Source: Nocardia tengchongensis (lineage in GTDB: Bacteria; Actinomycetota; Actinomycetes; Mycobacteriales; Mycobacteriaceae). From it: 64,000 nt of DNA. The stretch is taken from the NCBI RefSeq assembly GCF_018362975.1, contig NZ_CP074371.1:7750001-7814000 (forward strand). Direction: 5' to 3'. Below the pieces are notes generated by a model, which worked only from the letters and a program-made list of their open reading frames with translations, was not told the DNA's origin and searched no databases. Below are positions 16,085 to 25,226 of this stretch, in pieces. Position 1 is the stretch's first letter, and every line of letters begins with the position of its first letter. A program made the position numbers and the translations under genes.

Positions 16085-16623
16085 TGCACCAGACGACGGT
16101 CCGCGATCTCCTCGTGCAGTGCGAAGGAGATCGCGGCCGCCTCTTCCTCGGCCCACACGTCGAAGCCGGGATAACAGAGGTCGGTGCCGGACATGCAGTC
16201 CCAGCAGGCGTTCACGCCGCGCGGCGGCCGGGTCGGGAACAGCATCGTGATGAAGCGCTGCGGCGCGGCGGTCTTCCCGACCAGGACTCGCCGGTACCCC
16301 TTGGGCACGACGAGCGAGCCGGAGGCCGCCGTCGCGAAGTAGACCTCGGCGAACGCCGAGCCGCGCCGCCAGGTCTCACCGATGCCCAGTTCGCGGGCTC
16401 CGAACAGATGGACCGTCCCGAATCGCGACCAGCCGTCGCAGACCCGCAGGAAGTCGCGGTACACCGCGTCGAAGGACACCCCCAGCCGCCGCTCGGCCGC
16501 CGCGATGTCGTGCTCGCTGGCGGGCGAATTGGGGGCGGCCGATAACTCCGGTTCGTCGAGCCGCTCCGCGACCTCACGCTGCAGGGTGGCCAGCTGGCCT
16601 ACCAGGTCGTTCCAATTCGTCAT
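16081..16623 (-). CDS. SUKH-superfamily (SMI1/KNR4) protein, copy 2 (180 aa)
   Basis: Paralogue of the 9244-9786 gene at full length: MTNWNDLVGQLA at the start, AAAERRLGVSFDAVYRDFLR and VCDGWSRFG in the SMI1/KNR4 core, CWDCMSG, and EEIADRR near the end. Cytosolic. It converges on the phospholipase C gene, just as copy 1 converges on the phosphatase gene. This repeated pairing of a secreted hydrolase with a SUKH gene hints at self-protection or folding control. Upstream, ATTGACAT (16777-16784) lies 39 nt from a minus-strand -10 TACCGT (16737-16732), a degenerate form of the island promoter. Confidence 0.82.
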   Translation of the reverse strand: MTNWNDLVGQLATLQREVAERLDEPELSAAPNSPASEHDIAAAERRLGVSFDAVYRDFLRVCDGWSRFGTVHLFGARELGIGETWRRGSAFAEVYFATAASGSLVVPKGYRRVLVGKTAAPQRFITMLFPTRPPRGVNACWDCMSGTDLCYPGFDVWAEEEAAAISFALHEEIADRRLVH

Positions 16624-16796
16624 TGTTCTCCTCCGCCGGCGGATCGCTCAGGAACAAGAAGGTGTCTTGGGAACCGGAGCGTGAATAGACGATGGATATT
16701 TCCCATTCCGGCCGTGGTGAACGCTCTGGACACGGTAGAGCATCGGACGCCCCTGCTGTCGCAAGCTGAGTAGCCGATTGACATACCCGGAGCTTC

Positions 16797-16815
16797 CAAA
16801 TACCGTCAGTATTTG
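16797..16815 (+). promoter_or_regulatory. Inverted repeat upstream of the flavin monooxygenase
   Basis: CAAATAC (16797-16803) and GTATTTG (16809-16815) form a perfect dyad with a 5-nt spacer, 33 nt before the ATG at 16849. Size and position suit a TetR-type operator. No TetR gene is in this window. Confidence 0.45.
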
Positions 16816-16848
16816 AAATCGTTCGGGTAGCCGACAAGGAGGTTGGAG

Positions 16849-18328
16849 ATGGGCACGCTGCGGCAGCCTCGGATCGTGATCATCGGGGCCGGCGTGTCCG
16901 GAATCGCCAGCGCGATCACTTTGCAGCGCAACGGTTTCCACGACTTCGTGATCCTGGAGAAGGGATCCGACGTGGGCGGGGTGTGGCATTGGAACCGCTA
17001 CCCCGGGCTGACCTGCGACGTGCCCTCGCAGCTGTACCAGTTCGGGTTCGCACCGAAGCCGGACTGGTCGCACATCTTCGCGCCCGGTCCGGAGATCCAG
17101 GGCTACCTCGCCGACGTGGCCGAACAGCACGGACTGCGGCCGCACCTGCGGGTGAACGCCGAGGTGGTAGCGGCCACCTTCACCGGGTCGCACTGGCAGC
17201 TCGAGACCGGCGACGGCAGCAGCTACACCGCGGACTTCGTCATCGCCGCGACCGGCGTGCTGCACCACCCCGCGGTGCCCGAGATCCCGGGCCTGTCGGA
17301 ATTCACCGGCGCTGTCGTGCACACCGCGCGCTGGGACGACAGCGTCGAGACCCGCGGGAAGAAGATCGCGGTCCTCGGCACGGGATCGACCGGCGTCCAG
17401 GTGGTCTCGGCGTTGCAACCGCAGGCCGAGCGCATCACGCACTTCGTGCGCAGCCCGCAATGGGTGATCTGGGCGCCGATGTGGCTGCCGCAGCCCGCGG
17501 TCGTCAGCGCGGTGTTGAATCGGCTGCCCAAGGTCAATCGCGCGCTGTACCAGGCGGGAATGACCGGGGCCCGGCTGTTCACCGACGTGGTCACCCGGCC
17601 GAGCTGGCGGCGGCGCGCCGTGCAGGAGTACGCGCGGCTGAGCCTGCGCACCCAGGTCCTCGAACCCGGCCTGCGCGAACAACTCACACCCGATTACGAG
17701 CCGCTGTGCAAGCGCCAGGTGCTCTCGGGCACCTATTACCGGGCCCTGCGCGCCCGCAATGCCGAGCTGGTCACCACGGCCATCGAGGCGGTGACGCCGA
17801 CCGGCGTCCGCACCGCCGACGGCCGCCACCACGAGGTCGACACGATCGTGCTGGCCACCGGCTTCCGCGCCCACGACTACATGCGCCCGATGAATCTGGT
17901 GTGGCCGCGACGGCATCTCGATCGACGATGCCTGGGCCAAGGGTCCGCGCGCGTACCGGATGACCGCGATCCCCGGTTTCCCCAACCTGTTCACCGTGCT
18001 GGGCCCGCATTCCCCCACCGGATCCATCCCGCTGCACCACGCCGCCGAGGTGACCGCGCGCTACATCACCCGCTGGATCCAGCGGTGGAGCGCAGGCGAA
18101 TTCGACTCGGTCGAGGTCACCGAGGAGGCGACGGGCCGCTTCGAATCCGAGGTCGCGGCGGCCATGGGTCCGACGGTCTGGAACACCGGCTGCAACTCCT
18201 GGTATTTCACCGAGGGCGGCAGCATCGACCTGCTGCCTTTCGATCGCGCCACGATGGAGTCCATGCTCGCGGAGCCGGACCCCGGCGACTTCATTTTCCG
18301 ATCATGCGCGAGCGGCACCGCCCCCTAG
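16849..18328 (+). pseudogene. Flavin-containing / Baeyer-Villiger-type monooxygenase, frameshifted near 17902
   Basis: ATG at 16849 has AAGGAGG 6 nt upstream. FAD-binding GAGVSG is at residues 13-18, the type I Baeyer-Villiger fingerprint is present as FTGAVVHTARW, and the NADPH Rossmann motif is GTGSTG. The frame breaks at about 17902, after MRPMNLV; the conserved remainder (GRDGISIDDAWAKGPRAYRM, then PGFPNLFTVLGPHSPTG) continues in another frame to the stop at 18328. Rejoined length is about 493 aa, normal for the family. It inserts oxygen into ketones or oxidises heteroatoms; substrate unknown. A second, intact homologue is at 51813-53279. Confidence 0.85.
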
Positions 18329-18369
18329 CCCGAAAACCGGTTGATCCGGATCTGGCGGTGTGGCGTCAT
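18326..18369 (+). repeat. Dispersed ~43-nt repeat, copy 2
   Basis: Counterpart of 16042-16084. It contains CGGTTGAT, the palindrome GATCCGGATC and TGTGGCGTCA, begins at the stop codon of the upstream gene, and runs to the start region of the next gene. Confidence 0.4.
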
Positions 18370-18377
18370 GGAAGGCG

Positions 18378-19524
18378 ATGAAGCAGCAGCGCACGGCTAC
18401 CGCCAGATCCGTGACCGATGGACTCAAACTGCACCGGCATATGGTGCGGGCGGCGGGGCGTGTCCATACGGTGGTCACGTTGCGGCCCGGGACCGATGTC
18501 CGGTTCAGCACCAACCGGTTCCATGACACGTGGCATGGTGTTGTCGGACGATCATGGGGCGCGGCTGCTGGCGCGGCTGTTGTGGGGGTTGTCGTATCAG
18601 GCTCGGCCCGGGACGGTCGTGCTCATCGACCGGGCGTTCCTCACTCCGACACCGTTCGAGGCCGAGTCGCCGGACCCCATCGTGCTGGTTCCCGGCTGGT
18701 GCACGCCGTTCGACGAACGCGTTGCCGGAGAGTTCAAGCGGCGGTTGCCGTTGGCGAAGCCGGAGGGGACCGTGCGGTGGCACACCTTCGGTCTGGACCG
18801 GACCGTCGAACCCGGGGCGCTGGACGACTGGTGGGGCCGCTATCGGCGGCGAGAACACAACGGACGGGTCGGCCACAGTCACGGCTTCGTCGTGCTCACC
18901 CCGTCCAGTCCCGACGAATCCCGCGCCTGGGCATTACAGGCGATGAGACTGAACACGCAGGGCGCGTTCGGCACCGACTACACCTACCTCGGCCCGTTCG
19001 ATCGAAGCTATGAGGGCGAGATTCAGGTCTTCCGCGGATTCCGCTCGATGGTGAGCGTGGCCGGCCGCGCCCGGACTCGTGTGCTGTCCCGCCCCGACGC
19101 ACCGGACGAACCCGAGGCGCTGCGGCCGGCTATCTGGAACGAAGCCGAAATCATCAGGGGCGAAGCTCATCTGAGGATCCGCGAGTGGAACGACAGCGGC
19201 TACCGGCTCGGCCGTGCTGCCGCCGTCATGCTGGCCCATGCGGGCGTGGCCGACCTCGATGATCTCGCGGCGATCGGATCCGTCGAGGCCTATCGGCGGA
19301 TGCGCGCCGCCGGGCTGAAAGGCCTCGGCCTCGAGATGCTGTGGGCGATGGAGGGTGCGTTGACCTACCGCGACCGTCGCAATGTCACCGCGGAGCGCCG
19401 CGGTGCCCTGCTCGCCGAACTCGGTACGGAAACCGCGCCCGAACCGGCCAGGCCCCGGCGCCGCCGCTACCGAGCCCCCATCAACCCCGCCCCGCACCGC
19501 AGCGGTCACGGCAGGACGCCGTAG
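18378..19524 (+). pseudogene. Protein with C-terminal TfoX-like domain, frameshifted near 18540
   Basis: The likely start is ATG 18378 (or GTG 18360; neither has a good ribosome site). The first ~54 codons (KLHRHMVRAAGRVHTVVTLR, then FSTNRFHDTWHG) and the remainder (MVLSDDHGARLLARLLWGLS onward) are in different frames, joining near 18540 to give about 380 aa. The N-terminal two thirds are not recognised. The last ~75 residues (VADLDDLAAIGSVEAYRRMR, then GLEMLWAMEGALTYRD) fit the TfoX C-terminal helical domain. Cytosolic. It abuts the response-regulator gene tail to tail. Function unknown. Confidence 0.6.
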
Positions 19525-20172
19525 TCAGAGTTCGTCGGTCGTGATCAGGCCGTCGCGGATGGCGCGGGCGACCAACGCGGCTTTCGTCGGGGCGGAGCGG
19601 CCGACGGCGGCATACTTGGCGCGGATGCGTTCCAGGTGGGTGTTGACCGTGCCCGGGGTGATGTAGAGCTGTTGGGCCACCAGGGCTTTGGACTCGGTTT
19701 GGAACCAGGCGAGCAGGACTTCGCGCTCGCGTTGGGACAGGCGGGGGCGGTCGTCGCCGTCGGTGCTCATGGCTCGCGCCATGGTGGGACTCAGGTAGGG
19801 GCGGACCTCGGCGGCGGCGTGTAGCGCGGCGATCAGGTGTTCGCGGCCTTCGGTTTTCGACAGGTAGGTGACCGCGCCCAGGTCGAGGCAGTCACGGACC
19901 AGGCGGGGTTCGGTGAACTGGGAGTAGACGACCACCCGGTGGCCGCGGGCGCAGATGGTGCCCAGGGCGGTCAGATCCGGTGCGCGCTGGTCGAATTGGA
20001 GGTCCAGCACGATGGCGTCGAGGTCGCCGCGGTCGGGGCCGGTGGCGGCGAGGAAGTCGGCGGGATCGGGGTGGTCGGCGGTCACCTCGAGCCGGGGCTG
20101 GGCGGCGGCACACCAGCCGCGGACGCCGTCCCGGATGAGCGGATGGTCGTCGACTATGGCGATGCGGATCAT
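19525..20172 (-). CDS. NarL/LuxR-family response regulator (215 aa)
   Basis: Receiver domain at residues 1-120, with acidic pair Asp8-Asp9, predicted phospho-acceptor Asp57 in IVLDLQF and conserved lysine in YLSKTEG. A LuxR-type HTH follows at about 150-210 (RLSQREREVLLAWFQTES and LYITPGTVNTHLERIRAKYA). It overlaps the upstream sensor kinase by 4 nt (ATGA at 20169-20172), so the two are translationally coupled. Targets unknown. Confidence 0.93.
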   Translation of the reverse strand: MIRIAIVDDHPLIRDGVRGWCAAAQPRLEVTADHPDPADFLAATGPDRGDLDAIVLDLQFDQRAPDLTALGTICARGHRVVVYSQFTEPRLVRDCLDLGAVTYLSKTEGREHLIAALHAAAEVRPYLSPTMARAMSTDGDDRPRLSQREREVLLAWFQTESKALVAQQLYITPGTVNTHLERIRAKYAAVGRSAPTKAALVARAIRDGLITTDEL

Positions 20173-22504
20173 CGGGCGTTCTCCATCTCGAAGCGATGAT
20201 GCATTCTCGCCCAGAGCAATTCACCCGCGGTGACGACTTCGGTGTGCACGATCGCGTCCGGCGGCGCGGACAGGTGGTCCAGCGTATCGGCGGGGCAGTC
20301 GCCGAGCGCGCTGACCGTACAGCCGGACGCGTCGGTGGTCACGACCACGCGGGCGCGGGAACGGCTGGCGTCCAGCATGATCCGGGTCGCGGCGACCAGG
20401 TGCCCGCGCACCGCGTCCGGGAGGTCGCGGCCATGCGACGGCAGGGCACCGGCGTCGGCTTCGACGGTGACCGCGACCCCGCGCCGTTCCGCGGCGTCGA
20501 TACCGGCGCGCAGGTCGGCCAGCAGTGGATCGCCGATGCCGTCCTGCTGGGTGAACAGCCGCCGCAGCCGCGCGTATTCGGTGCGGGCGGCCGTCTGCAC
20601 GGCCGGATCGCCGGGATCGAGGGTGCCGTCTGCCAATCCGCGCAGCAGCGGCGTGAATTCGGTCAGCAGTTCCCGGTACCGCCGCAGGCATTCCTGTTCG
20701 GTCATGTGCCCGACCGCGTCGGCGGTGCGATGCCGCAGCCGTTCCCGGTGCAGGGCGGCCGCGTCCCGCGCCACCCGGTCCAGGGTCGCGGCGAACCGGG
20801 CGGTGAAGAACTGCAGGAAGAAGATCGCCGCCGTGTGCAACCCGAGCACCCTCAGACTGTCCGCCTCCGGCGCGCGGATCAGCACCAGCGCGCACACCAG
20901 AATCCACCAGGCGCTCAGCGCCGACAGCGACAGTCGTGGCGGCAGCCGGAAACCGAGCGCCACCACCGCCCACCCGGACGCGCCGATGGACCAGTTCGCC
21001 CCGGCCAGTACGGCATCCGCGGGCAGCAGCGCGATCAATGTCAGCGAGGCCCCGATCGCGAGACCCATGAGCGCGAGCGTGACGGACTGCCGCCGCCGCG
21101 GGATCAGCGCCGCCAGCGCGCATCCCACGTTCACCGCGACCAGCAGCGCGTCGACCGCCGCCGCCGGCGTGGCCGCCGCGTCGGTGAGCGTCGACTGCAA
21201 CAGGGTGTCGGCGACGGCGACGCCGACCATGCCGTACCCGAAACTGCGCCCCAGCCGGTCGATTCCGGCGGCCGCGGCCGGGGCGTCGAACGAGTGATCC
21301 TCGGCGGCGACGGGTTCGGCGATCGGCCAGCTCAGCCGCACCCGCGTGCCACCGCCCGGGCTACTGGTGAGCTCGGCGTCGCCGCCCACCGCCCGCATCC
21401 GCTCGATGATCGAGTGGCGGATGCCGTACCGGTCCGTGCCGGGCGCGCCGTCGAAACCGACGCCGTCATCGGTGATCACCAACGACCCCGGCCCGGCGTC
21501 GACCACGACGCTCGCGGCGCGGGCGTGCCGATCGACATTGGTGAGCGCCTCCCGCGCGGCGGCCGTCACCGTCCAGGCGAGGGTGCCGCGCAGCGGCAGC
21601 GGGCCGGGCGTCCGCAGCGTGAGCGGAGTCGAACTGTCGGTGCCCAACTCCCGCAACAGTTCCGACAGGTCGGCTCGGGCCTGGTCGCCGGGCAGCGGAA
21701 TACCCGAATCCAGGACGGCCAGATCGCGGGCGGCCTGCCGGGCGATGCGGTCCCGATCCCCGGCCGCGCCCTGCCCGACCATCAGCAGGGTGGCGGCGGC
21801 GGTGTCGTGCATGACGGCCCACTGCTCGTGCTCGTAGCGGCGGCGCGCGGCCGCGACCTCGCTCGCGATCCGGGCGTCGGCGGCGGCGGTCACGGTCTGG
21901 TCGTGCACGCCGGCCGCGCCCAGCACGACCCGGCGGACGCCGACCGCCAGCAGCCACTCCACCAGCAGGTAGGCGACGGACAGATCAGCGAGGAAGTTCC
22001 AGGGCGTGAGTCCCGGCGTCGCGCGATTGGCGTAATAGAGCAGCAGCAGGACCAGTCCGGTCACTGCCGCCGACACCCGCACCCGCTCCGCGATTCCGAC
22101 CGAGATCACCGTTGCCGCCACGACTTTCACATCGATGAGGTCTCCGGTCCCGATCCCGGCAGCGGCCACACTGGTCGTCACCGAGAGATAGATGGCCACC
22201 ACCGCGGACATCGGCCGCGGTCCACGCGGGCCCCAGCCGGCGCCCCCACAGCCGGCCCGCGGACCCACACCGCCAGCAGCACGGTGACCGCGCGCCCCGC
22301 GCCCGGTTCGGCCGCCCCGCCGATCAGATGCACCACCGTGAGCAGCAGGCAGGCGGCGTGCCGGAATCGGATGGCCAGCCACGTCGCCTCCTGCGCGACC
22401 GCGGCGTGTGTCGGGTCGGCTTCGCGCAGCACCCGGTCACGGTACCGAACCGGATTCGACCCAGCCTCCCATCCCCGCCCCCACCTCTGGTGTCCGTTGA
22501 ACAC
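20169..22504 (-). pseudogene. Sensor histidine kinase with a second kinase-like half; frameshift near 22245
   Basis: HisKA_3-type membrane kinase. After four or five N-terminal helices come EHEQWAVMHDTAAATLL (phospho-acceptor His in MHDT), an N box REALTNVDRHA, and ITDDGVGFDG of the ATPase. A second half follows: five or so further helices, a helical segment (MTEQECLRRYRELLTEF), and a degenerate ATPase-like end without a clear His or N box. The first helices (VLREADPTHAAVAQEATWLA, then CLLLTVVHLIGG) are in another frame, joining near a C5 run at 22245. The start is uncertain, either GTG 22504 or GTG 22432; neither has a convincing ribosome site. Coupled to the response regulator. Confidence 0.75.
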
Positions 22505-22683
22505 CCGACAGACAGACCCGTCCGACTACGGAATCCTCGACGGTGCGGCAGGGCGCGCGGGTCCGGCCCGCGCCTCTGCCGCGCGGCGGCCGTTGGCGGG
22601 CGGGGAGTCAACGGCCGCGTAGTCTTCGAAGTAGGAGCAGGTAGACGAGTTGGGGTGACACTGCCCGGCGCAGGAGGCGCGGG

Positions 22684-24128
22684 ATGACGTGGTTCATCGC
22701 ACCGGAATACTGGTTCGCGCGGCAGGTCCTGGTGCGCGGGGTGGCCGTCGTCTATCTGATCGCGTTCGTCTCCGCCGCCCGGCAGTTCCGGGCGCTGATC
22801 GGCGAGCACGGGATGCTGCCGGTGCCGCGCTGGGTGGCGCGGCGGCCGTTCCGGGTGTCCCCCAGCATCTTCCACTTCCACTACTCCGACCGCTTCTTCG
22901 CAGCCGTGGCGTGGGGCGGCGCGGCGGTGTCGGCCGCGTTGGCGGGCGGGGCCGGGGAGCTGCTGCCGTTGTGGGCCGTCATGGGGATCTGGCTGGCGGT
23001 GTGGGTGCTCTACCTGTCGATCGTCAACGTGGGCCAGGTCTGGTATTCGTTCGGCTGGGAGTCGCTGCTGCTGGAGGCCGGGTTCCTGGTGATCTTCCTG
23101 GGCAATGACCGGGTCGCCCCGCCGGTGCTGTGTTGTGGCTGGCCCGCTGGCTGGTGTTCCGGGTGGAATTCGGCGCCGGACTGATCAAGCTCCGTGGCGA
23201 TCACTGCTGGCGCGACCTGACCTGCCTGTACTTCCACCACGAGACCCAGCCGATGCCGGGACCGCTGAGCTGGTTCTTCCACCGCCTGCCGAAACCCCTG
23301 CACCGCATCGAAGTGGCCGCCAATCACGTGGTGCAGTTGGTGGTTCCGTTCGGTCTTTTCCTGCCCCAGCCGGTGGCGGCCATCGCCGCCACGATCATCA
23401 TCGTCACCCAGTTGTGGCTGGTCCTGTCCGGTAACTTCGCGTGGCTGAACTGGCTGGTTATCATCCTGGCCTGGTCGGCGATCCCGAATTCGGCTGCCGC
23501 ACACGTATTTCCGGTCCCGTCGACACCCGATATGGCGAGTTCGCCGCTCTGGTTCACGATCCTGGTGGTCGCCTTCACAGGTGCCACCCTGGCGCTCAGC
23601 TACCTGCCGGTCCGCAACATGCTGTCGAGCCATCAGCGGATGAACGAGTCCTACAACCCCTTCCACCTGGTCAATGCCTTCGGCGCGTTCGGTGTCGTGG
23701 ATCGGATCCGCTACGAGGTGGTGATCGAGGGCACCGACGAGTCCGTCCTCACCGACCACACCCATTGGCGCGAATACGAATTCAAGGGCCAGCCCGGCGA
23801 CCCGCACCGGCTGCCGCGCCAGTTTGCCCCTTACCACCTGCGCCTGGACTGGCTGCTCTGGTTCGCGGCGCATTCGCCGTCCTACGCCCGTCCCTGGTTC
23901 GAGGCGTTCCTGCAACGGCTGCTCCGCAACGACCCCGCGACCGTGCGCCTGTTGCGCCGCAACCCTTTCCCCGAGAGTCCGCCCCGTTTCGTGCGCGCGC
24001 TGCTCTACGAGTACCGGTTCACGACCGTCCGGGAGTTGATCGACACCCGGGCGTGGTGGGTTCGCAGCGTGGTGGGCGTCTACACGCGGCCGGTTTTCGC
24101 GGGCCGTTCCAGACTGGTCGGTCGGTAA
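22684..24128 (+). pseudogene. Lipase maturation factor family membrane protein, frameshifted near 23125
   Basis: Homologue of LMF1/LMF2: MTWFIAPEYWFARQVLVRGV, several helices, the block WYSFGWESLLLEAGFL, then in a second frame WLVFRVEFGAGLIKLRGD and CWRDLTCLYFHHETQPMP, all family hallmarks. The join is near 23125 and gives about 481 aa to the stop at 24128. The C-terminal soluble part includes WREYEFKGQPGDP and ARPWFEAFLQRLL. Vertebrate members help lipases fold in the ER; the bacterial role is not established. An envelope lipase-folding function in a strain rich in secreted lipolytic enzymes is plausible inference. Confidence 0.82.
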
Positions 24129-24267
24129 TTGGGTTTGCTGATCTGACCCGCATTCATTTCGGAATCCCGTCCGGCGGGCGTTCCAGCGTGATCTAATCGC
24201 GCCAACTCGGGTGCGTCAGCGCCTCGATGACGATGTCGAGGGACACCCGATCACGTGGGAGAAACGC

Positions 24268-25140
24268 ATGGTGGACAGTAGTATGCGGCGGGCGGCCGGC
24301 ACGGTTGCCGCGTTCGCGGTGGCGGCCGGTTTCGCGGTCGCGGCGATGCCCGGCATGGCTTCGGCCGCACCGGGTTCGATCACCTGGAACGACGGGAACA
24401 GCAAGTTCACCCGGACGGTGTCGAACACCAATCCGAAGGTCGGCGACGTCGTGACCGTGACGACGATGTTCGAGCGCACCGGCATCCCGGTCGAGTACAT
24501 CTACGCGGTCAAGGACTACCACCCCGCCTGCCTGACCCCGGTCGCGGGCTCCGCCAAGATGGGCGGCGACCAGGTCTCGATCGACTCCACCACGTCCCCG
24601 GACTGGGTGCGCGCGTCGTTCGGCATCACCAAGTACCCGGTGTACCCGAACATCAACCCGAAGTCCCAGACCTTCGAGGTGCAGTACACCGTGGGCGTCA
24701 ACTGCGCCCGCGACACCCCGCTCTCGAGCGGCATGGACTACAGCGGCTCCCTCGGCGACGGCAACTACGGACCGGCCAAGGGCCCGAGCATCACGGTCTC
24801 CAGTGATGCCCTCTCGACCACCGTGCTCACCGACGTGTCCGGCGCGAAGATCGGCACCCCGGTCACACTGGAGGCGACCGTGACGCCGGCCGCGGCGGGC
24901 GGCACCATCCAGTTCAAGGCCGGCGACCAGGTCCTCGGCGACATCCCGGTCAACGCGAACGGCAAGGCCACCATCGTGTGGACCCCGGGCGCCGCGGGCT
25001 CCTACACCATCGGCGCCGCCTTCTCCGGCCGCACCGGCGTGGCCGCCTCCTCCACCACCAAGGTGGTCACCGTGGCCGACAACCCGACCCCCACCACCAC
25101 CCCGACCCCCAAGCCGAGCACCGGCTCCTTCGGGTTCTGA
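24268..25140 (+). CDS. Secreted Ig-like-family protein, paralogue 3 (290 aa)
   Basis: Start ATG at 24268 with GGGAG upstream; an upstream in-frame ATG at 24211 would place 19 residues before the signal peptide and is rejected. Mature sequence APGSITWNDGNSKFTRTVSN and DYHPACLTPVAG match the genes at 1857 and 2586-3527. Residues about 190-270 form an Ig-like repeat (LTDVSGAKIGTPVTLEATVT, then AAGSYTIGAAFSGRTG). The tail is Pro/Thr-rich (PTPTTTPTPKPSTG) and ends GSFGF, lacking the LLGG motif of the others. It lies 21 kb from its relatives, outside the operator-bearing island, with no copy of the dyad upstream. Likely a surface protein. Confidence 0.85.
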   Translation: MVDSSMRRAAGTVAAFAVAAGFAVAAMPGMASAAPGSITWNDGNSKFTRTVSNTNPKVGDVVTVTTMFERTGIPVEYIYAVKDYHPACLTPVAGSAKMGGDQVSIDSTTSPDWVRASFGITKYPVYPNINPKSQTFEVQYTVGVNCARDTPLSSGMDYSGSLGDGNYGPAKGPSITVSSDALSTTVLTDVSGAKIGTPVTLEATVTPAAAGGTIQFKAGDQVLGDIPVNANGKATIVWTPGAAGSYTIGAAFSGRTGVAASSTTKVVTVADNPTPTTTPTPKPSTGSFGF

Positions 25141-25167
25141 TCGCCCCAGCGGGCACGTTCCGACCGG

Positions 25168-25202
25168 CAGCGGCCAGGGGCACATCCAGCCCCCGGCCGC
25201 TG
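25168..25202. terminator. Bidirectional terminator
   Basis: CAGCGGCC (25168-25175) pairs with GGCCGCTG (25195-25202), extended inward by AGGGG opposite CCCCC. It lies between convergent genes ending at 25140 and 25227, followed by TTGT on the plus strand. Confidence 0.75.
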
Positions 25203-25226
25203 TTGTCGTACACAGGGTTTCGAACG

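Noticed and set aside
16732..16799. Tenth copy of the island promoter upstream of SUKH copy 2
   Set aside because: Only one arm (ATTGACAT) and a TACCGT box at 39 nt are present; the second arm and the -35 hexamer do not fit, so it is mentioned only as degenerate.
20196..22622. Long plus-strand open frame opposite the sensor kinase
   Set aside because: It is Arg/Gly/Gln-rich with no domain and mirrors the kinase codons, a typical high-GC shadow frame. The same holds for similar long frames at 4902-6635, 6580-8463, 26334-28001, 46660-48147, 51822-53294, 56667-58844 and 60633-62432.
24121..24267. Island operator before Ig-like paralogue 3
   Set aside because: No ACAA-N7-TTGT core was found in the upstream region, so the paralogue is not placed in the regulon.
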